Under the pieces are notes generated by a model. That model was given only the letters and a program-made list of their open reading frames with translations. It had not been told where the DNA came from and did not search any database. A stretch of 62,930 nt of DNA from Desulfobacterales bacterium. GTDB taxonomy: Bacteria > Desulfobacterota > Desulfobacteria > Desulfobacterales > Desulfosalsimonadaceae. The DNA lies in assembly GCA_018335195.1 (NCBI GenBank), contig JAGXKN010000018.1:1-62930 (forward strand), written 5' to 3'. Both the position numbers and the translations under genes were made by a program. Numbering within the stretch: position 1 is the stretch's first letter; the number at the start of each line of letters is the position of its first letter. Of this stretch, positions 1 through 8,984 are shown one piece after another.

Positions 1-26
1 TGCTTTTTCTTTTCCCAACCCCCACT

Positions 27-46
27 ATACCAGAATGTTCTGGTAT
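27..46. promoter_or_regulatory. 20-bp palindrome, operator-like
   Basis: ATACCAGAATGTTCTGGTAT is a perfect inverted repeat with 9-bp arms and a 2-bp centre. It lies directly in front of a strong Shine-Dalgarno-like AAGGAGGTG. The arrangement is typical of an autoregulated small operon, for example an antitoxin, but no such gene follows intact. Confidence 0.45.
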
Positions 47-71
47 GAAGGAGGTGCCTTTTATATGATTA

Positions 72-122
72 TCAAGTCTGCCCTTGACTCTTTTGGCAAA
101 AAAGAGTCAAGGGCAGACTTGA
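72..122. repeat. REP-like long perfect hairpin
   Basis: Arms of 23 bp (72-94 and 100-122) are perfectly complementary around the 5-base loop GGCAA. There is no T-tract after either arm, so it is a poor intrinsic terminator. The GGGGTCAAGTCTGCCCTTGAC-type arm resembles palindromes that accompany REP-associated tyrosine transposases (from memory). No such transposase is in the window. Confidence 0.5.
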
Positions 123-344
123 CCCCTATGGACACTTTCCGCAAAAATGATTTTACTTGCGAAGCTTTCCCTGCTATATATTTTTTTACAAAAACAATTT
201 GTTACATCAATCCGCCTCCCGCCCGGAACACGCGCAGGCGGGCCGGAGTGAAGTCAAAAAAGCCGAACTCACCAATTACACAGGCTGCCGCTTTTCGATG
301 CCCTGATTTTTGGGCGCTTGGTGCGAAAACATTGAGCTGAAACC

Positions 345-2051
345 ATGGAACAACAAGATTCTCATCTGCAGCCAGCCACAGCCCCTGGGAAAAACCAGGT
401 GCATGAAGCCGAGCAGATTGTAACCCGGTTTCTCCTGGCTGCAAAAAACCTCAATCTGTATCCGGACGATCATGCCATCTCCCGAAGATCCATCCAGGAT
501 CTTCACGAAAAGCTGACTGCGTTCATAAACCGGTACGGGGATTTGTCCCTGGAAGTGTTCAAGACCCATCTCGAATACGAGGGCCAACAACTGCTGCCCG
601 GAACCGATCCGGAGCAGAATCTGGCTTACCTCTGCTACCGCGACGGCATCCAGTGGCTAATTTTTTCCGAGGGTGTTTCCGACACCGAATTGGAGGAATT
701 TTTAAAAATCGTTAATACGCACCAGGTCATGGAAGAGGAAACCCAGGGAGATATTGTAACCAACCTGTGGGAAGCCGACCTGTTTAATATTCAGTACCGC
801 ACCAATGAAAAAATCTGGGAAAACGAACCATTGCTCGATCTTTCCAGTCTGGACACCGCCCCCCGGGGTGAGCCGTTTGCGGCGGCAACGGGTCCGGAAT
901 CCGTTGAAAGCGCTTCAGCCCTGGACAAAGAACTTTGGCGGCTCGCTCCCGAGGAAATCGAAAAAACCCAAAGTATGGCAGCCAGAGAGGAATCCCGGAA
1001 TTTCAACGAGGATGTCTTCGAGGTCCTGCTGGTCATCCTGGCCGAACAGCGCGTCCACCAGGATTATGCTAATCTGCTGGAGATCATATACGAATGCTTT
1101 GTGGATGAACTGGCCAAGTGGGATTTTCCCCGCATCAACGGGTTTCTGCGAAGTTTTTACGCCACCCGCCGCGCCTACGAGGCAGACGGGCACTGGGCCC
1201 TGCCTTACCTGGACGATTTTCTGCGCAAGATTTCAGGGCCGCACGGGCTGTCGCCACTGAATACATATCTGACAAAAATCAATACCCAGGATCCAAAGCA
1301 GCTTAAAGCCCTGGAAGAAATGATCGGCCTGCTGGCTCCGGAAAGCATCCTGAGTCTCGGGCCCACGCTGCCGAAGGTAAAATCCAGCGGAGCTCGACGG
1401 GCAATCGTATCCGCCCTTGCCGGACTGGCAAAAACGGATCTGCGCCCGCTGATCCATCTGTTCAGAAACTCCCAGGCAGCCGTGGCAGCCGAAGCGATCA
1501 TGATTTTATCCGAAACCATAACACTTTTATCCGAAACCCGGAGCAGGGAAGCATTGGCTGTACTTTTCGAGGCCAGCCGGTCGGATGCGGACAGCGTCCG
1601 GAAATCCGCGGTTTTTGCCTTGACAAAACAGGAAAGCGCAGAGGTTTACCCTCGCCTGATCCCGTCTATTGCCGACAGCAACCCCGCAATCCGGAAAATG
1701 GTGTTCCGGTTTTTCTCCCGGCAGCGCAGCCCGGAAGCTGAAGCCGCATTGATAAAACGAATCAAAAAAAATGATTTCACCAGAAAAGACGCCGCATTTC
1801 TGCAGATACTTTATCAGGCATTAGGCAGTTGCGGCTCCCGGAAAACCGTTGATTTCCTGCGGACCCGGTTATTTGCACGGCCCCTGCGGATCGGGAAGGT
1901 CCGGGCGCTCCACCGCGCAGGCTCGGCCATGGCACTGCGCCGGATGGAGGCACCTGAATCCGGGGCGCTGCTGGAAAAAGCGTCCAAAAGCCTCTGGCCC
2001 ACGATACGCAGGGCAACACGGCGAGCCAAGGAGACCGGCGATGAGCTATGA
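345..2051 (+). CDS. HEAT-repeat protein with N-terminal domain shared with the next gene
   Basis: A 568-residue soluble protein without signal peptide or membrane segment. Residues about 20-130 form a compact alpha/beta-looking domain (IVTRFLLAAKNLNLYP, then a VFKTHLEYEGQQLL strand pair, then WLIFSEGVSDTELEEFL) that aligns by eye with the N-terminus of the following HD-GYP protein. Residues about 300-560 carry HEAT/armadillo-type helical repeats (GARRAIVSALAGLAKTDL, SVRKSAVFALTKQES, AIRKMVFRFFSRQ), which usually act as protein-binding scaffolds. The gene overlaps the HD-GYP gene by 11 bp (ATGAGCTATGA), so the two are probably translationally coupled partners in cyclic-di-GMP signalling. No catalytic motif is visible; the molecular role is unknown. 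Confidence 0.8.
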   Translation: MEQQDSHLQPATAPGKNQVHEAEQIVTRFLLAAKNLNLYPDDHAISRRSIQDLHEKLTAFINRYGDLSLEVFKTHLEYEGQQLLPGTDPEQNLAYLCYRDGIQWLIFSEGVSDTELEEFLKIVNTHQVMEEETQGDIVTNLWEADLFNIQYRTNEKIWENEPLLDLSSLDTAPRGEPFAAATGPESVESASALDKELWRLAPEEIEKTQSMAAREESRNFNEDVFEVLLVILAEQRVHQDYANLLEIIYECFVDELAKWDFPRINGFLRSFYATRRAYEADGHWALPYLDDFLRKISGPHGLSPLNTYLTKINTQDPKQLKALEEMIGLLAPESILSLGPTLPKVKSSGARRAIVSALAGLAKTDLRPLIHLFRNSQAAVAAEAIMILSETITLLSETRSREALAVLFEASRSDADSVRKSAVFALTKQESAEVYPRLIPSIADSNPAIRKMVFRFFSRQRSPEAEAALIKRIKKNDFTRKDAAFLQILYQALGSCGSRKTVDFLRTRLFARPLRIGKVRALHRAGSAMALRRMEAPESGALLEKASKSLWPTIRRATRRAKETGDEL

Positions 2052-3495
2052 AGAAACCAACCCCGGCGCCGTCGAATCCGAAACCGAAACGCACCGCTTA
2101 GAGGAAACCTTTATCTGCCGTTTCATGCGACTTCTCCAGCTGGCCCGGATTCATGAGTCCGGCAATCGTCTGACAGTGGAAGCCCTCAACAACTTTATTT
2201 CCACAGGGCGCCGCTTGCTGGATGAAGAAGGCGATGAGATAACCATTGAAGCCAGCCACGGCCGGTTTTTCGTCCAGGGGCGGAAACTGCTGATTCGCAA
2301 GCAAAGCGCGGTTTTTGTGCTTTCCCTGCTGGGCTGGTTCGAACGGCTGGGGCTCTACGGCCTGCGGTTTAATGCCGACTTTGACAAGGTTACCAACAAA
2401 AAGGCCTATGATTTCATTCTGGAAATGATCGAGGCGCAAAATCACAACGAACCGGCGGAGTGGCTTGGCAAACGCCTTGAAGAAGAACGGTTTTTCTGGG
2501 TGGAAACGGTTGCCGCCCCGCAGAGCGAAGCCGGGGCATCTGCCGTTGAAAATCCGGAGCTGGCCCATAGGCTTTATTCCTACGCCTATAATTCGCTTAA
2601 ATCAGTCGGGCAAAAAATCCTGAAAGGAAAACCCTCCGGTATTCGCAAACCATTGCGGGTGATTCAGGATATTACAGACCTGGCCTTTGTTAACAATGAG
2701 GTCCTGATGGGAATTACAACCATCCGGGATCATGACGACTACACGTTTACCCATTCGGTAAATGTCGCCATTCTATCCATCTGCCTGGGTCAACAGATCG
2801 GTTTATCGCGCAGAAGCCTGGTGCGCCTGGGCATCTCCGCCCTGTTTCACGACCTGGGCAAGATCGATGTGCCCCTTGAGATTCTAAACAAGCCGGGCCC
2901 CCTGGATACCCGTGAATTCCAGGAAATTCAACACCATCCATTAAACGGGGTCCGCCGGATCATCAAGCTGAACGCCGATTCCGAGCTGAAGGCCAGGATC
3001 CTGCTGCCGCCATTTGAACATCACCTCCGCTATGATCTTTCCGGCTATCCGGAGACAGACTGGAACCGGCCGCTGAGCCTGTTCGGGCGGATCATAGAAA
3101 TCTGCGATGTCTACGACGCCCTGACATCCGCCCGGAGCTACCGGCAGACCCCCCTGAGCCAGGATCGGGCGCTGGGCATTATGCTGGCCAAATCGGGCAG
3201 GGATTTTGATCCCGTGCTGCTCAAATGGTTTGTCAACTTGCTGGGAGTACTGCCCATGGGCACACTGGTGAAACTGAATACCGGCCATTTCGGGCTGATT
3301 TACAACGGAGGAAATTTTAAGGAAGACCACCTGCCCAAGGTCCTTGTGCTCAGGCAGCAAAACGGGCGATACACAAAAGGCGAAATCCTTGATTTGAACC
3401 AGCGGGACACCAAAACCGGGCAGCCCCCGTACACCATTGAAAGCACCCACCACCCCACGGACCTGGGCATCCAGCCCGCTGTTTATCTCATGTAG
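2041..3495 (+). CDS. HD-GYP domain protein (probable cyclic-di-GMP phosphodiesterase)
   Basis: 484 residues from the ATG at 2041, chosen because it overlaps the upstream stop; a longer frame reaches back to 1849 but runs inside the upstream gene. Residues about 20-125 repeat the fold seen in the neighbouring HEAT protein. The HD-GYP domain spans about 215-400: H238, the HD pair in FHDLGK at 270-271, HHP at 298-300, a HHLRYDLSGYP segment at 327-337 and DVYDA near 357. HD-GYP enzymes hydrolyse cyclic-di-GMP using metals bound by these residues. The GYP segment is slightly degenerate (family usually HHExxDGxGYP), so activity is likely but not certain. A diguanylate cyclase gene follows 130 bp downstream. 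Confidence 0.88.
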   Translation: MSYEETNPGAVESETETHRLEETFICRFMRLLQLARIHESGNRLTVEALNNFISTGRRLLDEEGDEITIEASHGRFFVQGRKLLIRKQSAVFVLSLLGWFERLGLYGLRFNADFDKVTNKKAYDFILEMIEAQNHNEPAEWLGKRLEEERFFWVETVAAPQSEAGASAVENPELAHRLYSYAYNSLKSVGQKILKGKPSGIRKPLRVIQDITDLAFVNNEVLMGITTIRDHDDYTFTHSVNVAILSICLGQQIGLSRRSLVRLGISALFHDLGKIDVPLEILNKPGPLDTREFQEIQHHPLNGVRRIIKLNADSELKARILLPPFEHHLRYDLSGYPETDWNRPLSLFGRIIEICDVYDALTSARSYRQTPLSQDRALGIMLAKSGRDFDPVLLKWFVNLLGVLPMGTLVKLNTGHFGLIYNGGNFKEDHLPKVLVLRQQNGRYTKGEILDLNQRDTKTGQPPYTIESTHHPTDLGIQPAVYLM

Positions 3496-3625
3496 TACCG
3501 CAAATACCGGTGATGATAACATTCTCAACCCGATTTCCCGCTGCCGTGTGACAAACAATTTTTGCTTTTCCGGATACCCGGAGTTAATTTATATATTTAA
3601 AAAACCGCCGTCATGGAGCTGAATC

Positions 3626-5314
3626 ATGTCTCAGGATCCGTCCGTTCCGGAAGCAAAAAATCGACCCGGCCAAATCAGCCTCCCGGAAAAACAAGACATT
3701 CTGGAAGACGCGCCAGTGGGCATCTTCACCTCCACCCCGGCCGGAGGCGTTTCATATGCAAACAAAACTCTGGCCCGCATGCTGGGTTATGAATCGCCCC
3801 GGGGCCTGATTGCCGCCGTAACCGACATTGCCACGCAAATATATGCCAATCCCCGGGACAGGAAGGAGTTCCAGCGCCTTGTGGACATGCACGGTGAGGT
3901 GAAAAACTACGAATGCCGTTTTCTTGACTGCAACGGGGCAGCGTTCTGGGTGTCCATCAATGCGCGTTCCGTCAGCGGCCGGAAAGCAAGCACCACATGT
4001 TACCATGGTTTTGTAACCGACATTGATGAGCACAAGCGGGCCGAAAAGGCGTTGCAGGAAAGCCGGAACTTACTTGCAAAAGCCCAGGAAATCGCCCATA
4101 TCGGAAGCTGGGAATTGGACCTGCAAGCCGATCGCCTGACATGGACAGATGAGGTATACCGCATTTTCGGCCTGCACCCGCAGGAATTTGGTGCCACCTA
4201 CAGGGCCTTTCTGGATCACGTGCATCCGGATGACCGTGCGAGAGTGGATGCGGCCTATGTAAAATCGCTAAATGAAGGAAAAGACACCTACGAGATTCAA
4301 CACCGGGTTATCCGTAAAAATACCGGTGAAATCCGAGAGGTTTATGAAAAGTGTTTTCATGAACGCGACTCCTCCGGAAGGATCATCCGGTCTGTCGGAA
4401 TGATTCAGGATGTCACCAAACTCAAGCGCGCCGAAGAGGCGCTGCAGAAAAGCGAGGAGCGCTTTCAAAAAATGCTCGCCCTTGTGCCGGACATGATATC
4501 AATACAGGATGCCGACATGAATATCGTTTACAGCAACTGGAAGGGAATCGCCGAGGTTCCGGAACAAAATCGGGCCCTTGGCACAAAATGTTACCGGACC
4601 TACAGGGGATATGATCATGTATGCCCTGATTGCCTGCCCATATCGGTTATTGATTCAAAACAGGCCTTCCAGGAGGAGATAAAATTGCCTGACGGGGGTT
4701 GGCTCGATCTCCGGATCATTCCCATTTTGGATGCGCAAGGAAATGTCGAGTGTTTCGTGGAATGGGCCAGGGACATTACCCAGCAAAAGCGCTTAGAGGA
4801 AAGGCTGCAGGCCCTGGCCACCATAGATGACCTTACCAATCTCTGGAACCGCAGGTATTTTCTAAATAAGGCCACCCACGAAATCGAGCGTGCCAAGCGC
4901 TACGGGACGGTTTTTTCCGTTTTGATCCTTGATATCGATGATTTTAAAAATATTAATGACACTTACGGTCATGCTGCAGGTGACGCCGTATTAAAACATT
5001 TTGCGGCAAAGATAAAAGACAGCCTTCGTCAGGCGGATTTATCAGGGCGCCTGGGCGGCGAGGAATTCGGCATACTCCTGCCGAATACAGGCATTGACGA
5101 TGCATATCTGCTGGCCGAAAGGCTGAGACGGGTAACAGAAAAAACGCCCGGAAACTATGCAGATAATGATCTTTTTATTACGGCGAGCATCGGCGTGGCA
5201 GTTTACCGCCGGGATCTTGCCAGCGTGGATGAACTGTTTCTGGAGGCAGACAAGGCCTTATACAAAGCCAAAACAGACGGCAAAAACCGCGTCAGAAAAA
5301 CGGCTCCGGGATAA
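3626..5314 (+). CDS. PAS-PAS-PAS-GGDEF diguanylate cyclase
   Basis: 562 residues, no membrane segment. Three PAS/PAC modules lie at about 25-135, 145-265 and 275-390. The second and third are joined by RAEEALQKSEERF, and the third holds several cysteines (CYRTYRGYDHVCPDC), perhaps sensing redox state. The GGDEF domain covers about 395-560 with an intact active site GGEEF near 476. An RQAD inhibition (I) site lies five residues before it, so the enzyme should make cyclic-di-GMP with product inhibition. The ATG at 3626 follows a GGAGC-like ribosome site. It sits just after the HD-GYP gene on the same strand, giving opposing cyclic-di-GMP activities in one cluster. Confidence 0.92.
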   Translation: MSQDPSVPEAKNRPGQISLPEKQDILEDAPVGIFTSTPAGGVSYANKTLARMLGYESPRGLIAAVTDIATQIYANPRDRKEFQRLVDMHGEVKNYECRFLDCNGAAFWVSINARSVSGRKASTTCYHGFVTDIDEHKRAEKALQESRNLLAKAQEIAHIGSWELDLQADRLTWTDEVYRIFGLHPQEFGATYRAFLDHVHPDDRARVDAAYVKSLNEGKDTYEIQHRVIRKNTGEIREVYEKCFHERDSSGRIIRSVGMIQDVTKLKRAEEALQKSEERFQKMLALVPDMISIQDADMNIVYSNWKGIAEVPEQNRALGTKCYRTYRGYDHVCPDCLPISVIDSKQAFQEEIKLPDGGWLDLRIIPILDAQGNVECFVEWARDITQQKRLEERLQALATIDDLTNLWNRRYFLNKATHEIERAKRYGTVFSVLILDIDDFKNINDTYGHAAGDAVLKHFAAKIKDSLRQADLSGRLGGEEFGILLPNTGIDDAYLLAERLRRVTEKTPGNYADNDLFITASIGVAVYRRDLASVDELFLEADKALYKAKTDGKNRVRKTAPG

Positions 5315-5333
5315 CCACGGTCGGGCCCCAAAA

Positions 5334-5365
5334 CCGGCCCGCCTGCGTATCGATCGGCGGGCCGG
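5334..5365. terminator. Hairpin between convergent genes
   Basis: Ten-base arms CCGGCCCGCC and GGCGGGCCGG with a 12-base loop lie between the stop of the diguanylate cyclase and the stop of the catalase gene on the other strand. There is no clear T-tract, so the call as a bidirectional terminator rests on position and stem strength. Confidence 0.5.
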
Positions 5366-5382
5366 CAAGGGATAGAAGGCGA

Positions 5383-6837
5383 TCAGCCACTGTTTACGCC
5401 CTTGGCAATGCGGTCGCCGATCTCCTGGTCAATGTTTCTCCAGTATTCAAGCGCGCGCTTTAACACGGGTTCGGATACGCCTTTTTTGAGATGCCCGACC
5501 ACGTTGGCCACCAGCCGATCGCGCTGGGCATCGTCCATGACCTCGCGCACCAGCTTGCCGGGCTGACTGAAATCGTCGTCATCCTTGCGAAGGGTGTAGG
5601 CCGCGCGGATGAAATCGCCGCTGGCGCTCCAGACGGCGTCTTCCGGGTAACGCTTGGCATCAGCCTGGGGGCCGCCCTTTGAATTGGGTGCATACACCGG
5701 ATCAGATACATTTTCAAAGCGCATCCGGCCGCCCTTGCTGTAGCTGTGCACCGGGCTTTTGGGCCGGTTGACCGGAATCTGCTTGTAATTGACGCCTAGT
5801 CGCGCACGATGGGCATCAGCGTAGGAGGTCAAGCGGGCGAGCAGCATTTTGTCCGGGCTCGGGCCGATGCCGGGAACAAAGCTGTTGGGTTCGAATGCCG
5901 CCTGTTCGATCTCTGTGTGAAAATCGCTGGGATTTCGGTTCAGGGTCATCCGTCCGACCTCGTGGAGCGGATAATCACTGTGGGGCCACACCTTGGTCAG
6001 GTCAAACGGGTTGAACCGGTAGTTTTCAGCGTCTTTAAAAGGCATGATCTGCACCTTGAGTGTCCAGCTGGGATAATCTCCGCGCTGGATGGCTTCACAA
6101 AGATCCTTCCGGTGGTAGTCCGGATCCGCGCCAGCCATCCGGTCAGCCTCCTCATCGGTGAGAAAATCAATACCCTGGTCGGTTTTGAAGTGATACTTCA
6201 CCCAGAAGCGCTCTCCGTCCGCGTTGACCCACATATAGGTATGACTCGTGTAGCCGTTCATGTGCCGATAGCTCTTGGGCACCCCGCGGTCACTCATCAG
6301 GATGGTGACCTGATGGGCGGTTTCAGGCGACAGGGTCCAGAAGTCCCACTGCATGTCATGGTCGCGCAGGCCGTTGTCGGCGCGGCGTTTTTGCGAATGG
6401 ATGAAGTGCTGGAACTTCATGGGATCGCGCACAAAAAACACCGGTGTGTTGTTGCCCACCATGTCGTAGTTGCCCTCGTCGGTATAAAACTTCAGGGCAA
6501 AGCCGCGCACGTCCCGCCATGTGTCGGGACTGCCGGCCTCGCCGGCCACGGTGGAGAACCGGGCCAGCATGTCGGTTTTCGCGCCCGGTTGAAATAAGTT
6601 CGCCTTGGTGTAGGCGCTGACGTCCTGCGTGACCTCGAACTGGCCAAAGGCCCCCGAACCCTTGGCATGGGGCTGGCGGTCCGGAATCATCTCCCGGTTG
6701 AAGTTGGCCATCTGCTCGGCAAGATAGTGATCCTGGAGCAGGATGGGGCCGTCGGGGCCGACGGTAAGCGAAAACTCATCGCTGGATACGGGGTTTCCGG
6801 CATCGTTGGTAGTGGGCTTGCGGTCGTCATTTTTCAT
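5383..6837 (-). CDS. katA: Monofunctional haem catalase
   Basis: Degrades hydrogen peroxide to water and oxygen in the cytoplasm, protecting an anaerobe during oxygen exposure. 484 residues, normal for a small-subunit catalase. Visible signatures are the distal histidine segment [15 protein letters not shown], the asparagine in [12 protein letters not shown], and the proximal haem-ligand tyrosine in [14 protein letters not shown]. The ATG at 6837 is preferred over the one seven codons upstream because AAGGAGG lies eight bases before it. It is convergent with the diguanylate cyclase and divergent from the endonuclease V gene. I could not pick out an OxyR or PerR site in the upstream spacer. 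Confidence 0.95.
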   Translation of the reverse strand: MKNDDRKPTTNDAGNPVSSDEFSLTVGPDGPILLQDHYLAEQMANFNREMIPDRQPHAKGSGAFGQFEVTQDVSAYTKANLFQPGAKTDMLARFSTVAGEAGSPDTWRDVRGFALKFYTDEGNYDMVGNNTPVFFVRDPMKFQHFIHSQKRRADNGLRDHDMQWDFWTLSPETAHQVTILMSDRGVPKSYRHMNGYTSHTYMWVNADGERFWVKYHFKTDQGIDFLTDEEADRMAGADPDYHRKDLCEAIQRGDYPSWTLKVQIMPFKDAENYRFNPFDLTKVWPHSDYPLHEVGRMTLNRNPSDFHTEIEQAAFEPNSFVPGIGPSPDKMLLARLTSYADAHRARLGVNYKQIPVNRPKSPVHSYSKGGRMRFENVSDPVYAPNSKGGPQADAKRYPEDAVWSASGDFIRAAYTLRKDDDDFSQPGKLVREVMDDAQRDRLVANVVGHLKKGVSEPVLKRALEYWRNIDQEIGDRIAKGVNSG

Positions 6838-7136
6838 TTGAATACCTCCTTGATTCATCCACGCATCATCAAACCTGGTGGATGACCTTGTGTGCGGTTG
6901 TTTTCAGTTTTTCAATGATCGTTTCAAATCGATTTCTGAATTTACGGGTTGGCGGAACTTTTCTGATCCGTTGGTATGCAATTTTAATGCATAATCCTTA
7001 TTGCCCGGATGTCAAAGAAATTATTCATTCGCCCCTGTTGCCGGATTCTGATAAAAACATTGTATCGGATAAACACTGCGTTCTTCGCATACAGCGGTTA
7101 AGGGGCTGGTGCAGGAGAAAAAAACGGAGGGGCAAG
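6838..7136. other. Divergent intergenic spacer
   Basis: About 300 bases between catalase (minus) and the repair gene (plus). It must hold both promoters. It is AT-rich around 6950-7030, with a repeated TGCATAAT-type stretch at 6978-6992, but I see no convincing operator, riboswitch or small gene. Confidence 0.3.
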
Positions 7137-7835
7137 TTGCGTATCTGGGATATACAGCCGGGCTACCTGAATCGCCAGAGCCTGCTTGGCGAACACCGGG
7201 AGCTGCATGCCATGGTTTCAATAATTGTCAACAGGAAAAAGGGATATGCCCGGCATCCCGAAACCCTGCGCTGGCGGGGATATGGCTGGGCGCTGCGGCA
7301 GCGTCACCGGATGTTGGCCGAGGAGATGGCACTGCGGGGCTACCGGGACCAATCCCCGGTGCGGCTGCGCTCCGGGGCCGGCCGCTGGCCCGAAACTTAC
7401 CTGGATCCGCCGGAGCAACAGTTTCATCTCCTGGCGGAAAAATATCGCACCCGCTGTTCGGGGCGAATTCCACTGCCGCAGACAATCCAACAGTTATGGC
7501 GCCATCACAAATATTCCATCATGGCACGCGATCCCAGTGCCTGCCGGGAAATCGGCCAAAGGGTGGCCCGGTGCCCAAGGCGGGAAAATTTCGCAGCGCT
7601 GGCCGGCCAATTCGTGGAAATATCCCGCCGTCCGCCGTCTGCCGGCGGCATTCGCAACACCCTGCTGCATATGTGGGAACATGTTTCCGAGCATTATTTT
7701 TCCCGGGGCGCAACACCTGTTGCCGACTGGCCCCTGCGGCGGCTCCTGGACGAAACCCGCCGGCTGGCCTGGCGGCACAACGAACCCTACCTGACGGCCT
7801 CAACAGCCTTAGGCGAACTGGGCGCCTGGCTGTAA
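7137..7835 (+). CDS. Pyrimidine-dimer glycosylase/endonuclease V-like protein with DUF1722
   Basis: 232 residues from a TTG start at 7137. GGAGGGG ends about five bases before it, and the protein then begins LRIWDIQPGYLNRQSL exactly as in the bacterial endonuclease V-like family. Residues 1-80 match the T4 DenV type, including the GEHREL helix that carries the expected catalytic glutamate and the RWRGYGWALRQRH segment. These enzymes cut UV-induced pyrimidine dimers by a glycosylase/AP-lyase reaction. Residues about 115-230 match DUF1722 (HHKYSIMARDP, RNTLLHMWEHVS), a domain also found in YbgA and near photolyases. A UV-repair role is inferred for the fusion. It stands alone next to catalase, consistent with a light/oxygen stress cluster. 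Confidence 0.8.
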   Translation: MRIWDIQPGYLNRQSLLGEHRELHAMVSIIVNRKKGYARHPETLRWRGYGWALRQRHRMLAEEMALRGYRDQSPVRLRSGAGRWPETYLDPPEQQFHLLAEKYRTRCSGRIPLPQTIQQLWRHHKYSIMARDPSACREIGQRVARCPRRENFAALAGQFVEISRRPPSAGGIRNTLLHMWEHVSEHYFSRGATPVADWPLRRLLDETRRLAWRHNEPYLTASTALGELGAWL

Positions 7836-7888
7836 ACCCCGCAGAAGATTCCTTCCCTTCGGATGCAGCCTGAATCCCGATAAACGAA

Positions 7889-8668
7889 TTATTGTTCTTC
7901 GTTTTCCAGATAATCCATCAGTTCACTGAACACCGGCGGAAAATGGGCCTGATAGAGAAGAAACGAAGGCGTGGGATATCGCATGCCTGCCTTATGCGTG
8001 GCCTCGAGCCCCTGGGCAATGCTTTCCAGGCGGCTTGCCGGAATGGCAAAAGCGGCTTCGTGATCATGGGACTGGGCAATTGCCCTGTCTCCGCCGCCGG
8101 TCATCACCAACTGGCATTCATCGCTTAAAAACGGCTGCGTGATCTCGCCCCCGCAGGCAAAACCGCCCGTGCTGGGCGAAGACACCGCCTCGCCTGTGGC
8201 ATAAACCGCGCTTTGGACAAATCTGGCCAACTGGGCCGGATTGCCATAAAAAATGACCACCTGCGGTTCAAAATCCGCCCTATGCGCGGGCGCCATGAGA
8301 ATCCGGCTGAACCGGCCATATGTCAGCCTGGGCATATTCTGCGTCATCCTCGCCCGAACCGCCTGGTCCTTGACCCAGAACTGGATATTAAACTCGCCGT
8401 CCAGGATTTTCTGCTTGGCCGGCACAAACCCGAGAGTCAGGGAACCCAGCGGACAAAGCATGTCCTCCTGTCCCATTGCCAGGGACCATCCGTAGCGCCT
8501 TGCCAGGGCAATACCCTGGCAGACCGGCATGGCTGCTCCGAAGTCCTGTTTCGGCTGCTTTGCTTTTCCGGCAACCGCCTCGTCTGACTGGATCAACCGG
8601 ACCGCCACCGGAAAGGTCTGCGGCCGCACATATTTTTCGATTATTTGGATTGCCTGCTGAAATTCCAT
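7889..8668 (-). CDS. DUF169 family protein
   Basis: 259 residues, soluble. The pattern matches DUF169, a family common in strict anaerobes: an N-terminal EYVRPQTFPVAVRLIQ-like strand, the CQGIALARRYGWSLAMG segment, CPLGSLTLGF, and a glycine-rich STGGFACGGEITQPF loop. Three cysteines (in PVCQG, LCPLG and FACGG) could bind a metal or cluster, but no function is established. The ATG at 8668 follows GGGGGGAC-type purine-rich sequence. It is convergent with the endonuclease V gene, and the IS21 element begins about 200 bp upstream of its start, so its original promoter may have been altered. Confidence 0.8.
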   Translation of the reverse strand: MEFQQAIQIIEKYVRPQTFPVAVRLIQSDEAVAGKAKQPKQDFGAAMPVCQGIALARRYGWSLAMGQEDMLCPLGSLTLGFVPAKQKILDGEFNIQFWVKDQAVRARMTQNMPRLTYGRFSRILMAPAHRADFEPQVVIFYGNPAQLARFVQSAVYATGEAVSSPSTGGFACGGEITQPFLSDECQLVMTGGGDRAIAQSHDHEAAFAIPASRLESIAQGLEATHKAGMRYPTPSFLLYQAHFPPVFSELMDYLENEEQ

Positions 8669-8870
8669 TTGTCCCCCCTGGTTTCATTTTCTTACAGCCG
8701 GCCTGGTTGTCCGGCATGTAACAAGCCTTCTCCAAGCGCTCATAGACCTTTTTTAGCGCTGCCTAACCCTACAACGCAATTTATGTTTTAATATCGTTAC
8801 GCAACAACTTTTTTCGTCTGTGCGATAAGTAAGCCCTGTGATTTTTGAGTTGTATCCATTTAATCTGATT
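8669..8870. other. Spacer between DUF169 gene and IS21
   Basis: About 200 bases holding the upstream region of the minus-strand DUF169 gene. No gene or strong structure is visible. GATT at 8867-8870 recurs as GATT at 11346-11349 and may be a 4-bp target duplication of the insertion sequence. Confidence 0.3.
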
Positions 8871-8926
8871 ATGATAACCGAAAACTGATCAATTTTTGGC
8901 CTTGTGATAACCGAAAATTGACCACC
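8871..8926. repeat. IS21 left-end repeats
   Basis: Two imperfect copies of GATAACCGAAAAYTGAYCA, at 8871-8892 and 8904-8926. They are the inverse of the right-end copies and are likely IstA binding sites. Confidence 0.75.
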
Positions 8927-8984
8927 TTCAGCAAACCATCCATCTTGCAGAAGAACGTGAACCGCAAGATGGAGGAAAGGAGGA

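Larger units (their letters stand above)
1..344. other. Leading intergenic region
   Basis: No supported gene ends or starts here before the HEAT-repeat gene. A 20-bp palindrome and a long hairpin, listed separately, occupy the first 122 bases. A good ribosome-binding-like AAGGAGGTG at 49-57 precedes an ATG at 65, but the reading frame runs straight through the hairpin and gives a low-complexity, unfamiliar peptide. I read it as a promoter and start region whose gene was replaced by the hairpin element. Bases 123-344 hold nothing recognisable beyond a probable promoter area for the next gene. Confidence 0.4.

Noticed and set aside
35-340. ORF across the leading hairpin
   Set aside because: It reads straight through a REP-like palindrome and has no natural protein character.
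5809-6597. Antisense frame over catalase
   Set aside because: Shadow; the catalase frame carries all family motifs.
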